Counted from the stretch's first letter, positions 9,123-16,376 are shown. The stretch: DNA of 64,000 nucleotides from a virus (IMGVR_UViG_3300027917_000021:91896-155895), one strand, 5' to 3'. Program-made: numbers and translations. The notes: generated by a model not told the origin, from the sequence alone.

Positions 9123-10733
9123 ATGGCTTACGTAAAACCAGGCGTCGAAGTTACTCAAACCCAAGTACGCGTTTCTCCAAGTTTGATATCTCCAGATTTA
9201 GGAACAGTTTTAGTTGGAAAGGCATTCTTTGTTGAAGAAGTAGGAGACTACTCTTATACTGATGTATATAGTGGTGTCCAAATTGATGTAGATTATGCCG
9301 GTCTTCCATCTGGAGCTGAAGTACATACAGCAAGTGTGTATGTTGATCTTATTGGTGGTACAGGAGCATCAGCTGGAACGAGAGTTCATTTAGAATCTGG
9401 AACAGATTTTACACCTGGAGCAACTTCTGTACAAATTAACGCAGGTTTGGGTTCAACATATCCGGAAGTTACTGGGCTAGAAAATGGCGCAGCAATTGAA
9501 ATTGGATATCGTGCACTTCGTACCGATTTAGATCCATTTTTAACCATGTCAACATTAACTGACATAGAAGAAAAAGTTGGATCCACAATATCTTATAATC
9601 CGCTGGGCGTGGCACTTCATAAAGCTATGTTAAATACTGCTGGATACGTCTTTGCGTCTCCTACACAGGAAGACACACCAGTGGAAACATCAAATGAATT
9701 TACATCTGCTGATGTAGCATTTGACACGTTGAAGACCAAAGAAATTTATGCAATGGTTCCTTTAACAACAACTGATGCCACAATAAGTGCATTTAAAACA
9801 CATGCAATAACATATTCTGAACCGGAAGAAAAAAGAGAAAGAATGGTTGTTGCAGCTCCAAGTATTCCTTGGAAAGACACTGGCGGCTCACCTACATCAG
9901 CTGACCTGGCAGATACAGCAGTGACTGCCGGTGCAATTAAAGAAGCTGCGTACAATCAACAAGAACGTAGACTTGTCTACGTATTTCCAGATACAATGTT
10001 TGTAACTGAAACACGACATGTGTCCACGTTGACGGATACTTATCGTGATGCAGTTCAGGGAGTAACCGGAATACCTTTTTATTTAGGGGAAAATAAAACT
10101 GTTACTGTTAGTGGCACAAAATATTCTTATAAAAAAGGCGATGTTTTGACATCGACAGTGTTATCAAATATAGCTACAGACAATACTTTTCTTATAGTGA
10201 ATTCTCCGGTTCCTGGATATATAGGTGCAGCTGCAATTGGTGGAATGATTTCTGGATATCCTCCTGAAACACCATTCACTAATTTAGCTATTACCGGTGT
10301 TAGTCGTTTGAAATATTCGATGGATAAATTTACTGAATCTGACCTTAACACAATGGCCGAAGGTGGTAATTATCTATTAATTCAAACATCTGAAACAGCA
10401 CCAATTTACTGTAGACATCAACTTACAACAGATATGACTTCTGTTGAAAGACGTGAATTAAGCATTCTAAAGACATTAGACTTTGTTGCAAAATTCATGC
10501 GTAACGGATTATCCGGATATATTGGACGTTATAATATTAGTCCACAGTTTATGAAGCTGCTTACCATGACTATACAAGCACAAATTCTGTATCTTGTTAA
10601 AAATGGCCATGTCAACGACATTAAAATTCTTAGTATTGCACAGGCCGAAGAAGCTGCTGATACAATAGAAGTAAGTCTAAATGTATTGGTCAAATATCCT
10701 GTCAATTACATTAAGATAGATCTACAGTTCTAA
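9123..10733 (+). CDS. Contractile tail sheath protein
   Basis: A 536-residue sheath protein. The N-terminus MAYVKPGVEVTQ, followed soon by an LVGKAFF segment, is the usual opening of phage sheath proteins. The C-terminal part (RRELSILKTLDFVAKFMRN, then LNVLVKYPVNYIKIDLQF) matches the sheath C-terminal domain that interlocks subunits. The order sheath then tube, and the length near the T4-like norm, support the call. It has a strong ribosome site (AAGGAG upstream of 9123). The sheath shortens on infection and drives the tube through the envelope. Confidence 0.92.
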   Translation: MAYVKPGVEVTQTQVRVSPSLISPDLGTVLVGKAFFVEEVGDYSYTDVYSGVQIDVDYAGLPSGAEVHTASVYVDLIGGTGASAGTRVHLESGTDFTPGATSVQINAGLGSTYPEVTGLENGAAIEIGYRALRTDLDPFLTMSTLTDIEEKVGSTISYNPLGVALHKAMLNTAGYVFASPTQEDTPVETSNEFTSADVAFDTLKTKEIYAMVPLTTTDATISAFKTHAITYSEPEEKRERMVVAAPSIPWKDTGGSPTSADLADTAVTAGAIKEAAYNQQERRLVYVFPDTMFVTETRHVSTLTDTYRDAVQGVTGIPFYLGENKTVTVSGTKYSYKKGDVLTSTVLSNIATDNTFLIVNSPVPGYIGAAAIGGMISGYPPETPFTNLAITGVSRLKYSMDKFTESDLNTMAEGGNYLLIQTSETAPIYCRHQLTTDMTSVERRELSILKTLDFVAKFMRNGLSGYIGRYNISPQFMKLLTMTIQAQILYLVKNGHVNDIKILSIAQAEEAADTIEVSLNVLVKYPVNYIKIDLQF

Positions 10734-10744
10734 GGAGGAATTAG

Positions 10745-11374
10745 ATGGCCAAGACAACATACCAAGATTGGGAATTTAAAGAAGCACACGTAGAGCCAGA
10801 TGTATTAAATAATAATGAAAATTTTGTATCATCTGAATCCATAGTTATTTGTGCTGGTCCTTCCTACGTGGACGAAGGTACAGATTTAGCCGGTCAATTG
10901 TATCCTATAGGTATTCTTGAGAGTGCTGCAGTAGTGCAGAATAAACAAATTCAACAATTGTTTGAAATTGGTTCAAGAAAACCATACATGATTCCGGGAC
11001 GTACAAGAGTACAAGTAGGACTTAGTCGAGTAATATTTAATGGTGATTCACTATTAGCTGCTATGTACTATGGAAAGTATAGTGGAACCTTGCCAGAACA
11101 AGATGCAAGTGAAGATTCTCCTGGACATGCTAGCAATTATCCTGCGACAGGTGAAGGACACTTCTATTTAAATCTGGCTTCTAGTTTCTTTAATAAGCCA
11201 TTTGGATTAGCTCTAATAGTACACGATAGTGAGGATGAACAAACAGCAATGATATTACTTCAAAACTGCATGGTTCAATCTCATCAAATGAATGTTGGTG
11301 CAAATCAGACGATAGTAATGGAAAATGTTAATATTATCGCAGATAGTATCCAGCCAATTATTGTTAGTGCTTAA
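10745..11374 (+). CDS. Tail tube protein
   Basis: A 209-residue protein immediately after the sheath, with an AAGGAGG ribosome site ending eight bases upstream. Strand-rich blocks (QQLFEIGSRKPYMIPGR and TRVQVGLSRVIFNG) are typical of myovirus tube proteins, which stack as hexameric rings inside the sheath. It is the last plus-strand gene before a terminator hairpin, closing this tail transcription unit. Confidence 0.85.
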   Translation: MAKTTYQDWEFKEAHVEPDVLNNNENFVSSESIVICAGPSYVDEGTDLAGQLYPIGILESAAVVQNKQIQQLFEIGSRKPYMIPGRTRVQVGLSRVIFNGDSLLAAMYYGKYSGTLPEQDASEDSPGHASNYPATGEGHFYLNLASSFFNKPFGLALIVHDSEDEQTAMILLQNCMVQSHQMNVGANQTIVMENVNIIADSIQPIIVSA

Positions 11375-11393
11375 AAATTAATGTAAAAATATA

Positions 11394-11412
11394 GGGAGGA
11401 GCATTTCCTCCC
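11394..11412. terminator. Bidirectional terminator between convergent blocks
   Basis: GGGAGGA (11394-11400) pairs perfectly with TCCTCCC (11406-11412) around a five-base loop and is followed by TTTATTTT on the plus strand. It ends the sheath-tube unit. It lies two bases from the end of the convergent minus-strand gene and may stop that transcript too. Confidence 0.8.
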
Positions 11413-11413
11413 T

Positions 11414-11629
11414 TTATTTTGCATTTCCACTAATCGCTATTTCAGTCTCATCCAGGACTTTTTCTGTTTCTTGAAATATTTTTTCTATTTCTTCAAGACG
11501 CTTGTTAACCTTTTCTAGTCGTATTGTAAGAAGTTCCGAAATTGGATTTCCATCATCCTTTAAAGTTTTAATTCTTGATTCGAGATATTTTTTTTCCATT
11601 AGGCACATCTCTTTATTCGGACAAACCAT
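11414..11629 (-). CDS. Small coiled-coil protein with N-terminal Cys pair
   Basis: A 71-residue protein, start ATG preceded by AAAGGAG. Residues 3-9 carry CPNKEMC, a possible metal or disulfide pair. Residues 12-60 are strongly heptad-like and charged, predicting a coiled coil. It is the last gene of the minus-strand block, directly downstream of the large structured RNA region. No family recognised. Confidence 0.5.
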   Translation of the reverse strand: MVCPNKEMCLMEKKYLESRIKTLKDDGNPISELLTIRLEKVNKRLEEIEKIFQETEKVLDETEIAISGNAK

Positions 11630-11675
11630 AATTTTCTCCTTTTTTATTTATATTTTTCTTATACCAGCTTAAGAT

Positions 11676-11691
11676 AAAAAAAAGAGCTGTA
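11676..11691 (-). terminator. Possible 3' end and terminator of the large RNA
   Basis: On the minus strand the helix strand TACAGCTC (11691-11684) is followed by eight U (11683-11676). Its partner lies 99 bases upstream with a smaller hairpin inside, so this is a terminator only if the intervening segment folds first. It fits a closing helix of the RNA plus a U-tract. Confidence 0.45.
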
Positions 11692-12390
11692 CTTTACATC
11701 CCCTTGTCTTCGGCAGTTAATTTTAATTTGAAGATGCTTATTTTTTCTAATTTGTTAGTCGTTGCAACTAACGAAGTATTCTGTTTTATCTACAGCTCAC
11801 ATCGCAAGGCGGCACAGCTGGGAATATTTCCCAGCTGGTGCTTGCTATTTATCCGCCGGACTAGAGCGGTTACAAATAAACTCGGAGATTTATCTCCGAG
11901 TTTTTTGGAATGCGATTGCTCGGCGGATAAAATGAGATGTTCTGGCAAAACGAAACGTCATGCTCATCTCTTCTAGAAATATTTAACTAATACTCCTAGA
12001 AGAAACGAGCGGGGGACGCCACCCCGATGCATCTCATTTCTTCTGCTTCGACGACGATCGCGTCTCTCTCGGGCTCCAGCCGCCAGAAACCTGGATCCGG
12101 ATCCGAGCGTGCGCGCGACGGCCGCCTTGCATGGTCCCACTGGCCGGCGTACCCCAGGCGCCCTAGGCGCCCGCGGTCCTGAAGGGGGGTACCTTCACGT
12201 GGCAGCCCGTCGACTGGAATCAGGGCACAGTACTCTCGCGCATGCACTGCAGCAGGCCTTAGGCGCTGCAGCTGGCCGCACGTTGTCTCTGGTCGCCTGG
12301 TCGGGGACGGTTTTGTTGTAACGGAGACAGGGACGTCAGAGTTACAACAAATAGAGCCTTAAACGAAAGACGAGACGTCTCTCTAGGCTC
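11676..12390 (-). ncRNA. Large, elaborately structured non-coding RNA candidate (about 700 nt)
   Basis: No credible gene lies here, yet inverted repeats are dense: GAGCTGTA 11684-11691 with 11791-11798; CAGCTGGGAA with TTCCCAGCTG around 11815-11837; TTATCCGCCG 11849-11858 with 11921-11930 enclosing CTCGGAGAT/ATCTCCGAG; an 11-pair helix 11999-12009 with 12033-12043; GTACCCC with GGGGTAC near 12150/12188; CTGCAGC with GCTGCAG near 12250/12270; TTGTTGTAAC 12313-12322 with 12341-12350; GAGCCT 12354-12359 with 12385-12390. The middle, 12000-12310, is far more GC-rich than the phage. The 11-pair helix has a G-U wobble only if read on the minus strand, and a run of eight U follows the last minus-strand helix. 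Both favour minus-strand transcription. GOLLD and ROOL RNAs of phages have this size and style; assignment to either is not established. Confidence 0.7.
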
Positions 12391-12403
12391 AGGCAGGAGC
12401 AAG

Positions 12404-12598
12404 TTACTCCTTTGCGTCAATTGTTTCTTTCGAAACAGGCGTTTCTGCTTTTGCCGCCTGTCTTTTTAATTTACGTTGTTTGGCCTTTTCCATCTTCATT
12501 TCATAGCGAAATTTTTTTTGTTCTTTATTTTTTTCTCGACGATGTTCCAATTTGTATGCTTCGCACTTCTTTTTATTCCTGCCTTGTTTTTTGCCCAT
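12404..12598 (-). CDS. Very small, highly basic protein, possible RNA binder
   Basis: A 64-residue protein; about a third of the first 45 residues are Lys or Arg and the rest mostly polar helix formers. Start ATG is preceded by AGGAAAGG. The stop lies directly upstream of the large structured RNA and the gene follows the tRNA-like RNA at 12621-12844. The composition resembles ribosomal-protein-like or nucleic-acid-binding tails. RNA binding is inferred from charge and position. Confidence 0.55.
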   Translation of the reverse strand: MGKKQGRNKKKCEAYKLEHRREKNKEQKKFRYEMKMEKAKQRKLKRQAAKAETPVSKETIDAKE

Positions 12599-12620
12599 AA
12601 CACCTTTCCTAAAAATTAAA

Positions 12621-12844
12621 GAGGTCCGCTGAGGATTCTAACCTCTTGCACAAGATTAATTTTTCATCACTTATCCCCTGTACCGCGATGGATTTACACC
12701 AATGCACTCGGTGTAGGTGTCTGCGAGGCCTTGTTCGCTCCGAACGAAAAGGATGTGCTTTTTCAAGTAAGAGCTCTTATACCATCATTACGGAAGCTCC
12801 AAGGAAGTACTACGTCACGCGCCGGAAATACTTCCGCGGACCTC
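12621..12844 (-). ncRNA. Structured RNA candidate with a tRNA-like T-arm at its 3' end
   Basis: GAGGTCCGC at the 5' end (12844-12836, minus strand) pairs perfectly with GCGGACCTC at the 3' end (12629-12621). Just inside the 3' strand is GAGG-TTAGAAT-CCTC (12645-12631). This is a four-pair stem with a seven-base loop matching the tRNA T-loop pattern except for A in place of the invariant C56. Other local stems: GGAAGTA/TACTTCC (12801-12833), GTTCG/CGAAC (near 12735-12747), TACACC/GGTGTA (12695-12715). It has no D-arm and no CCA, so it is tRNA-like rather than a tRNA. Confidence 0.55.
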
Positions 12845-12875
12845 AAATTTTCTTAATTATGTTTGTTTGTCTTTA

Positions 12876-12996
12876 GAGGGACGAATAATAAATTCGCATC
12901 TCGCCGCTGCCGTATAACCTGCCTCTTTTTCACGGAAAAGGCTCCTAGCTTCAGGGCTTATGCCGACACGCGTTTTCAATTTGTTAAACTACCCTC
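12876..12996 (-). ncRNA. Second small folded segment, possibly part of the same transcript
   Basis: GAGGG 12876-12880 can pair with CCCTC 12992-12996, enclosing hairpins CGAAT-(5)-ATTCG (12882-12896) and an AAAA/TTTT plus GCC/GGC stem near 12920-12941. No reading frame is credible. It lies between the vWA gene and the tRNA-like RNA and may be a 5' domain of that RNA or a separate element. Confidence 0.35.
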
Positions 12997-13008
12997 CGCA
13001 GGTCAAGT

Positions 13009-13030
13009 ATACCGATAATTATATCGGTAT
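13009..13030. terminator. Nine-pair hairpin after the vWA gene
   Basis: ATACCGATA (13009-13017) and TATCGGTAT (13022-13030) form a perfect hairpin with a four-base loop, adjoining the TAA of the minus-strand vWA gene. T-rich sequence follows only on the plus strand. On the minus strand it may instead be a processing or stability hairpin. Confidence 0.5.
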
Positions 13031-13696
13031 TTATTCTTCATCTTTTTTATTAATAATGATGTCTGGTGTATTCGGATCATAAAAATTATTAAGCTGTGTA
13101 ATTCCAGACCGCCTTGCGTCAAAATATTTTGCAAATCCTTCTGCAGTTGCCGCGTAGGCTTCAGCGCGTCCGGCATTAGAACTTGTATATGAAAATGTGT
13201 TATTTGTAACAAAGTTTAATTCTTGTTTATCTTCTAGTCCTTCAATTCCTTGAAATACAAATGTCCAATTTCCCTTTTCTTCCCTTTCCAAAATCATGTT
13301 ATTGATTTCGTCTCGAGAAAATATAGATGAGCTGTTTTCCCATCCGTCTGTAAATATATAAACTAATGCGGCATCATCATCTTTAATAACACCATCAATT
13401 AATTTTATTGCCTGACCAATGCCATCATACATAGGAATAGATCCAGATGGAACGTAGTTTTGATGATCGAGGTGTTTTGCTACCCTAGCATCCTCATTAA
13501 AATAAACTACTTCGCCCTCTCTATTACGAAATAATACTAGAGATACTTTTACTTTTCCAGCGAGTCTTGCCTTTTCAGCTCGCATTAAGTCAATTATTTC
13601 ATTTACTCCGGTGATTGTTGTTTCGATGTCGGCGCTCATGGAGCCACTTCCATCCAAAACTAAAGCGATATAAGTATCGCCTGCCACTTTTGCCAT
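13031..13696 (-). CDS. Stand-alone von Willebrand factor A domain protein
   Basis: A 221-residue protein that is essentially one vWA domain. The metal-ion-dependent adhesion site is intact: DGSGSMS at residues 15-21, a central SIPMYDG segment and FTDGWEN near residue 115. The domain binds a divalent metal and protein ligands. A strong AAAAGGAG site precedes the ATG. It lies directly downstream of the permuted tRNA-like RNA. Ro60-type RNA-binding proteins also contain a vWA domain, but their HEAT-repeat part is absent here. A Ro-like function is therefore a hypothesis based on position. Confidence 0.85.
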   Translation of the reverse strand: MAKVAGDTYIALVLDGSGSMSADIETTITGVNEIIDLMRAEKARLAGKVKVSLVLFRNREGEVVYFNEDARVAKHLDHQNYVPSGSIPMYDGIGQAIKLIDGVIKDDDAALVYIFTDGWENSSSIFSRDEINNMILEREEKGNWTFVFQGIEGLEDKQELNFVTNNTFSYTSSNAGRAEAYAATAEGFAKYFDARRSGITQLNNFYDPNTPDIIINKKDEE

Positions 13697-13716
13697 TAAA
13701 TTCTCCTTTTATAAAA

Positions 13717-13751
13717 AAGCGCGACTGCCCTACCCTGGGTATGCCGCGCTT
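13717..13751 (-). terminator. Terminator after the permuted tRNA-like RNA
   Basis: On the minus strand AAGCGCG (13751-13745) pairs with CGCGCTT (13723-13717), with a smaller ACCC/GGGT pairing inside, followed by a run of T. It would end the RNA transcript just before the vWA ribosome site, allowing some read-through into that gene. Confidence 0.75.
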
Positions 13752-13849
13752 ATAATGTATTCTTCAAAAATACAATGTGTTAGATTGTTCTATCCAAAGA
13801 ATGACTGCTTATGCCCTATAATGTAATTTCATCAACTTATTTTTTTAAT

Positions 13850-13886
13850 CTGAAACGTCCACGTCCTACCTCTGGACTACCGCGCC
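13850..13886 (-). tRNA. 5' half of the permuted tRNA (acceptor, D-arm, anticodon 5' side)
   Basis: Minus strand: acceptor GGCGCGG (13886-13880), TA, D-stem GTCC, D-loop AGAGGTA, GGAC, G26, then TGGAC and GTTTCAG (13856-13850). The D-loop has the expected A14, G18-G19 and A21. If GTTTCAG is the anticodon loop, the anticodon is UUC (glutamate). This half is found downstream of, not upstream of, its partner. Confidence 0.75.
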
Positions 13887-14123
13887 ATATAAGGATTTGG
13901 ATGTCACTGTCCTTTACAAACTGTCAACTATGTTTGTCGCGCGAATCCTGGCTACGCGAGTTTTGTAATGAAACCAACATGAAGGTTTTCGCACAGAGCA
14001 AACCTACAAATACTGACTACTGTCTCGTCGTAGCCACCGTTATCATGTAAGAGTGATAACCTCCTCTCATTGCGTAGAGATCCCGGTTTTTGTTAAAGGT
14101 GGTATTCTCCATCTTGTGACTTG

Positions 14124-14157
14124 AGGCGCGGAAGGGAATCGAACCCCTGCTTTGGAG
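14124..14157 (-). tRNA. 3' half of the permuted tRNA (variable loop, T-arm, acceptor)
   Basis: Minus strand: CTCCA (14157-14153), variable AAGC, T-stem AGGGG, T-loop TTCGATT (14143-14137), CCCTT, acceptor CCGCGCC (14131-14125) and T at the discriminator. All seven acceptor pairs match the 5' half at 13886-13880. TCCA pairs with TGGA of the other half, while positions 31 and 39 would be a C-C mismatch. CCA is not encoded. Confidence 0.78.
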
Positions 14158-14346
14158 GAATATAAAATAAGCGATTACTTTCGGGCGTGTGGCAGTATAA
14201 ATCTGGACACAATAAGCTAAGTTTGAATCGAATTACACTCCGTTCTCCCAATAGAGGGCCATTGCTACAATTATGTAACAATGGCGATTAGGATACTGGT
14301 AAGATACGATGTATGAGTCTAAGTCTTAGCGTGAGTCTAGTGTCGT

Positions 14347-15114
14347 TTATACTGATAAACCACCATGTAAAATATTACCTGTTATTATTTTACCAAGTTT
14401 TTCGTCTTCAACGATCTTGGCATTATTGGCTCTTTGGCGAGCATCTTTAACCGCCAATTCCCATTTATCATGACGAGAAAGAATTTCTGATTTCATTTTA
14501 GGGGTAATGGCTCCAGATACTTTTGTCTCATTCCAAGTGCCGACTACCATATCTTCATGTACTAATTCGGTTTGTGCCGGGTGTTCTTTTGTTGCCTCAT
14601 ATTTTACTAGAACTTTCGGAACTTTTTTGGATTTGAATGTTTGGAGTGGATCGGTTTTGTAATAATTATTGTCCTTGTCCCATTTCCAATTAAACTTTGG
14701 GTCTAAGGTTGGAATTGACATCAACAATGATCTTAATTGTTTTAATTTGTTTTCCAAGCTTAGTAAAGACGTTGCATGTAAATTTTCTGCAATAGTATAT
14801 CCTTCATAAACCAAATTAGCAGTTGCCACTGCATTGGTTTCTTCTTTCACTATCGAATGATTGATAGCATCTGACAGAGCATCAAAATAATATGATATTT
14901 TTTCTTGCACAGTTGTTACCAAAGGCTCTGTCTCAGGAGGAAATTGTTCTCCACCCTCTTCTTTGGGCTGGTATACACGAAATCTGCCAGCGAAATGATG
15001 CTGTTTTTTGCCTAGCGTATTTTCTGCCTCTTTAGCCAAATTTCTTTCTTTTTCTTTAACATTTGGCTCTGCAGCAAGGTGCTGGTGTAGCTGAGTTTTA
15101 CTTTCTTCTGCCAT
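14347..15114 (-). CDS. Phage protein resembling the DUF7873 family
   Basis: A 255-residue charged protein. The segment HHFAGRFRVYQPKEEGGEQFPPE (about 39-61) resembles a conserved opening of a widespread actinophage family I recall as DUF7873, whose function is unknown. Residues 65-135 are helical, and the C-terminal third (KWELAVKDARQRANNAKI) ends in a long basic helix. The ATG is preceded by AAAGGAA. It sits between two structured RNA regions. The family assignment is from memory of the pattern and is moderate at best. Confidence 0.5.
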   Translation of the reverse strand: MAEESKTQLHQHLAAEPNVKEKERNLAKEAENTLGKKQHHFAGRFRVYQPKEEGGEQFPPETEPLVTTVQEKISYYFDALSDAINHSIVKEETNAVATANLVYEGYTIAENLHATSLLSLENKLKQLRSLLMSIPTLDPKFNWKWDKDNNYYKTDPLQTFKSKKVPKVLVKYEATKEHPAQTELVHEDMVVGTWNETKVSGAITPKMKSEILSRHDKWELAVKDARQRANNAKIVEDEKLGKIITGNILHGGLSV

Positions 15115-15170
15115 AGAAATATTCCTTTAGTTAATTAGTCTAAGTCTAAATATTAAAAAGAAAAATGACA

Positions 15171-15440
15171 GGGCTCTCCGACGGGCCCAACATTTTTCTT
15201 AATTTGTATTTTCTCCAGGATTACTGCGGTTTGGGTTCTTTTTCCCGGACTTGCCTGTGTGCCTAGGGGGCCGATGACCGAGTGCGTACTCAGCGAGCTG
15301 GCCGCAGCAAGGGGCCTACAGCAAGGAAGGTGCCCTTCTTTGCTGGAGGGACCGAAGACGCGGCTTGCGAGGAGGACGTGCCGGTCGAAGGCTATGTAGC
15401 ACACAGGAATATCAATAATGTTGCGAAACACAACAAATAG
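15171..15440. ncRNA. GC-rich structured RNA candidate
   Basis: No credible gene lies in this GC-rich gap. CCTGTGTGC 15254-15262 pairs perfectly with GCACACAGG 15399-15407 and encloses CAGCAAGGAAGG (15319-15330) pairing with CCTTCTTTGCTG (15334-15345), a GAGT/ACTC hairpin near 15280-15292 and GGCC/GGCC pairings. GGGC/GCCC at 15171-15187 followed on the minus strand by a T-rich stretch could be a terminator. The 12-pair hairpin contains a G-U pair only on the plus strand, while all neighbouring genes are on the minus strand, so the sense strand is unresolved. The end at 15430-15440 shares ACAACAAATAG with 12344-12354 of the large RNA. Confidence 0.55.
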
Positions 15441-15444
15441 ATAT

Positions 15445-15819
15445 TTATGAATTTTTTGCCTTTTTTCGTCTTTTACGTCGCTTACGCTTTGTCGGAGATT
15501 TTGAAGTAGAAGGCTTGGAATTCTTTTTTCTTATTCCAGGATTTTTTAAAAGCTTGCAATCCTTTGCTAATAAGGTTCTTAATCTTTGGTCATTGTCAAT
15601 ACATTCAACACAAAGTTGTTGTTTTTCATCAATATAAATATTTTTAATAGTTAATTTATAGCGACTTCCTTCATAACAATTAATAATTTTTTGTCCGATT
15701 AAGTTCTCATCTTTTTTTGTGATTAATTGTGATTTGGGCACCAACTTCATTTGAAATTGTGGTTTTCTAAGAATTATTGTCCATTCCTTTTCTGTAATAC
15801 TTTTTTTACGTTTGACCAT
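15445..15819 (-). CDS. Small protein with highly basic C-terminal tail
   Basis: A 124-residue protein. Residues 20-95 look like a small beta-barrel (KLVPKSQLITKKDENLIG, YKLTIKNIYIDEKQQLCVECI). Residues 96-124 are an extreme Lys/Arg/Ser tail of the kind that binds nucleic acid non-specifically. It overlaps the upstream HAD gene by 46 bases and is directly upstream of a structured RNA region. No family recognised; nucleic-acid binding is inferred from composition. Confidence 0.5.
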   Translation of the reverse strand: MVKRKKSITEKEWTIILRKPQFQMKLVPKSQLITKKDENLIGQKIINCYEGSRYKLTIKNIYIDEKQQLCVECIDNDQRLRTLLAKDCKLLKNPGIRKKNSKPSTSKSPTKRKRRKRRKKAKNS

Positions 15820-16376
15820 GAATGTGCTTCATAATCTGGTTTAGGGTCATAATCATAAATTTCCATAAGGCCAGCATGATTATACCAAATTGATGTTAAA
15901 TCAGGCCAATCTTGTTTTACTGAAGAAACATTTTTTGGTTTATCATCAATAAAAGCCACGGGATTTTCATACTCTCCAACTATCCTTGATTTATCCCTAT
16001 GTGATTTTGCAAACCTCAAATCGGCTTTTAAATCGTCAAGAATACCAAGATTATTTAGGTTTTTTACCCTTTTTTCTCTGTATGCTTCTGGCACTGTAGT
16101 ATTATATATTATTTTGAAGCGTTTGGATGACCATTCTAAAAATTGTTTGGCTCCTTTTATAAATGAAAGATTTTCAAATAAATCCGATTCCCAAGTTTTT
16201 ACTACAAGTTTATATACCTGTCTGCGACTATATCCTCTTGATTTTAAAAGATCCCATTGCTTAAAGTCATCTTCGTTTAGATCTATATTTTCGTTTTCTT
16301 TTAGTATGACGGCATAGGCTTTATCAAAAGAAAGAATACACCCGTCTACATCTAGAATGATAGGCCTTTTTTGCAT
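15774..16376 (-). CDS. HAD-superfamily phosphatase (5'-nucleotidase-like)
   Basis: A 200-residue HAD hydrolase. Motif I is ILDVDGCIL (nucleophile D9, D11), motif II is the Thr/Ser-containing IIYNTTVP near residue 93, and motif IV is VAFIDDKPKN near residue 143. The family removes phosphate from small substrates. The adjoining dNMP kinase and polymerase favour a nucleotide substrate. It overlaps the dNMP kinase gene by 25 bases. Confidence 0.72.
   Translation of the reverse strand: MQKRPIILDVDGCILSFDKAYAVILKENENIDLNEDDFKQWDLLKSRGYSRRQVYKLVVKTWESDLFENLSFIKGAKQFLEWSSKRFKIIYNTTVPEAYREKRVKNLNNLGILDDLKADLRFAKSHRDKSRIVGEYENPVAFIDDKPKNVSSVKQDWPDLTSIWYNHAGLMEIYDYDPKPDYEAHSWSNVKKVLQKRNGQ

Larger units (their letters stand above)
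13813..14186 (-). ncRNA. Structured RNA containing a circularly permuted tRNA
   Basis: Read on the minus strand, the 3' half of a tRNA comes first, then a 237-nt folded spacer (14123-13887), then the 5' half. The flanks pair with each other beyond the anticodon stem: GCCC 14186-14183 with GGGC 13816-13813, GTAAT 14178-14174 with ATTAC 13827-13823, CTTATTTT 14171-14164 with AAAATAAG 13843-13836. Inside the spacer are a GGCTACG-A-CGAG helix with CTCGCGTAGCC (14035-14024 with 13960-13950), a GTTATCA/TGATAAC hairpin (14060-14039) and AGGATT/AATCCT (13949-13944 with 13897-13892). The order and the paired flanks fit either a permuted tRNA precursor or a Y-RNA-like tRNA mimic. Confidence 0.7.

Noticed and set aside
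11881-11906. Simple plus-strand terminator CTCGGAG...CTCCGAG plus T-run
   Set aside because: The hairpin is nested inside a longer perfect helix (11849-11858 with 11921-11930), and no plus-strand gene precedes it after the 11394-11412 terminator. It is treated as part of the RNA.
11996-12321. Overlapping reading frames on both strands in the GC-rich gap
   Set aside because: Stop codons are rare here because of high GC. The frames have Arg/Gly/Ala-rich low-complexity translations, lack ribosome sites, and coincide with strong RNA helices.
12621-13010. tmRNA
   Set aside because: No Ala-type G-U pair, no D-loop consensus, no resume codon leading to a short tag with stop, and no CCA, although one end is tRNA-like.
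13811-14050. 79-codon plus-strand frame over the tRNA-like RNA
   Set aside because: Antisense to the folded RNA, no ribosome site, composition unlike neighbouring proteins.
14222-14240. A second T-arm-like stretch (GAATCGAATT)
   Set aside because: The bases beside the loop do not form a T-stem on either strand, and no acceptor partner exists.
13720-14340. Permuted group I intron splitting the tRNA (natural permuted intron-exon)
   Set aside because: No internal guide pairing with a U-G at a plausible splice site, and no convincing P7 elements in the flanks, in contrast to the polymerase intron, where both are clear.
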